From the NCBI GenBank assembly GCA_030646655.1, contig JAUSLB010000194.1, positions 1 through 5,181 of the forward strand: DNA of 5,181 nt. Reading direction: 5' to 3'. Each line of letters begins with the position of its first letter. Position 1 is the first letter of the stretch. This document shows, in pieces, positions 5,133 through 5,181 of the stretch. Origin of the DNA: Deltaproteobacteria bacterium (lineage in GTDB: Bacteria; Desulfobacterota; GWC2-55-46). Position numbers and translations under genes: made by a program. The notes beneath the pieces are model-generated. The model was not told the DNA's origin. It saw only the letters and a list, made by a program, of their open reading frames with translations, and ran no database searches.

Positions 5133-5181
5133 TGGGGCTTTCTACCGCATGCGCTTTTTTAGAAAAGGGATAGCCGTAATA
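5133..5181 (+). other. Downstream spacer of rpsM; expected rpsK start not seen
   Basis: These 49 bases follow the rpsM stop. rpsK is the usual neighbour, but no S11 N-terminus is recognisable before the window ends. TTTCTA (5139-5144) can pair with TAGAAA (5160-5165), and CTTTT (5154-5158) with AAAAG (5163-5167); these pairings compete. A purine-rich AAAAGGGA (5163-5170) could be the ribosome-binding site for a gene starting just beyond the edge. An ATG at 5149 stays open for 11 codons (MRFFRKGIAVI), which does not resemble S11, and its reality cannot be judged. Confidence 0.4.

Noticed and set aside
5146..5160. Terminator formed by CGCATGCG followed by six Ts
   Set aside because: The 8-bp palindrome leaves no room for a proper loop with a stable stem, so it cannot act as a normal terminator hairpin.

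Overview
The window is a stretch of a bacterial ribosomal-protein gene cluster (end of the spc operon running into the alpha operon), all on the + strand: rplR (3' part only) - rpsE - rpmD - rplO - secY - adk - map - infA - rpmJ - rpsM. It ends 49 bases after the rpsM stop, where rpsK would normally follow. The secY-adk-map-infA-rpmJ-rpsM order is common in many bacteria but differs from E. coli, where adk, map and infA lie elsewhere. A four-cysteine Adk lid, a zinc-type L36, and heavy use of AGG (Arg) and ATA (Ile) codons argue against an enteric bacterium. A Desulfobacterota- or Nitrospirota-like Gram-negative lineage is a guess from style and gene order only.

Layout. Bases 1-257 carry the L18 C-terminus. 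Bases 258-452 are the only sizeable non-coding gap (195 bp), and it is unusual. It holds five back-to-back stem-loops (258-402) inside a 151-bp block bounded by 4-bp TTAG direct repeats and by imperfect inverted ends. This looks like a small palindromic or MITE-like insertion that leaves the operon readable. Right after it, the rpsE ribosome-binding site lies in the 3' arm of a hairpin followed by seven Ts, with a competing GGGG/CCCC hairpin just upstream: a candidate attenuator or translational switch. Bases 453-1602 hold S5, L30 and L15, 1604-2914 SecY, 2917-4312 Adk and Map, and 4346-5132 IF-1, L36 and S13.

How the genes work together. The r-proteins (L18, S5, L30, L15, L36, S13) and IF-1 build and start the ribosome. 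SecY is the membrane channel for nascent and secreted proteins. Map trims the initiator methionine. Adk balances adenine nucleotides. Spacing is tight throughout (TAATG overlap rpsE/rpmD, 1 bp rplO/secY, 2 bp secY/adk, 26-bp overlap adk/map), consistent with one transcript and translational coupling.

Oddities besides the rplR-rpsE gap: four of nine visible starts are TTG (rpsE, secY, map, rpsM); the map start has no clear Shine-Dalgarno sequence; and a perfect 10-bp hairpin places the map stop codon in its loop. The coding content itself is ordinary and well conserved. No new protein system is visible; the novelty, if any, is in the rplR-rpsE spacer.
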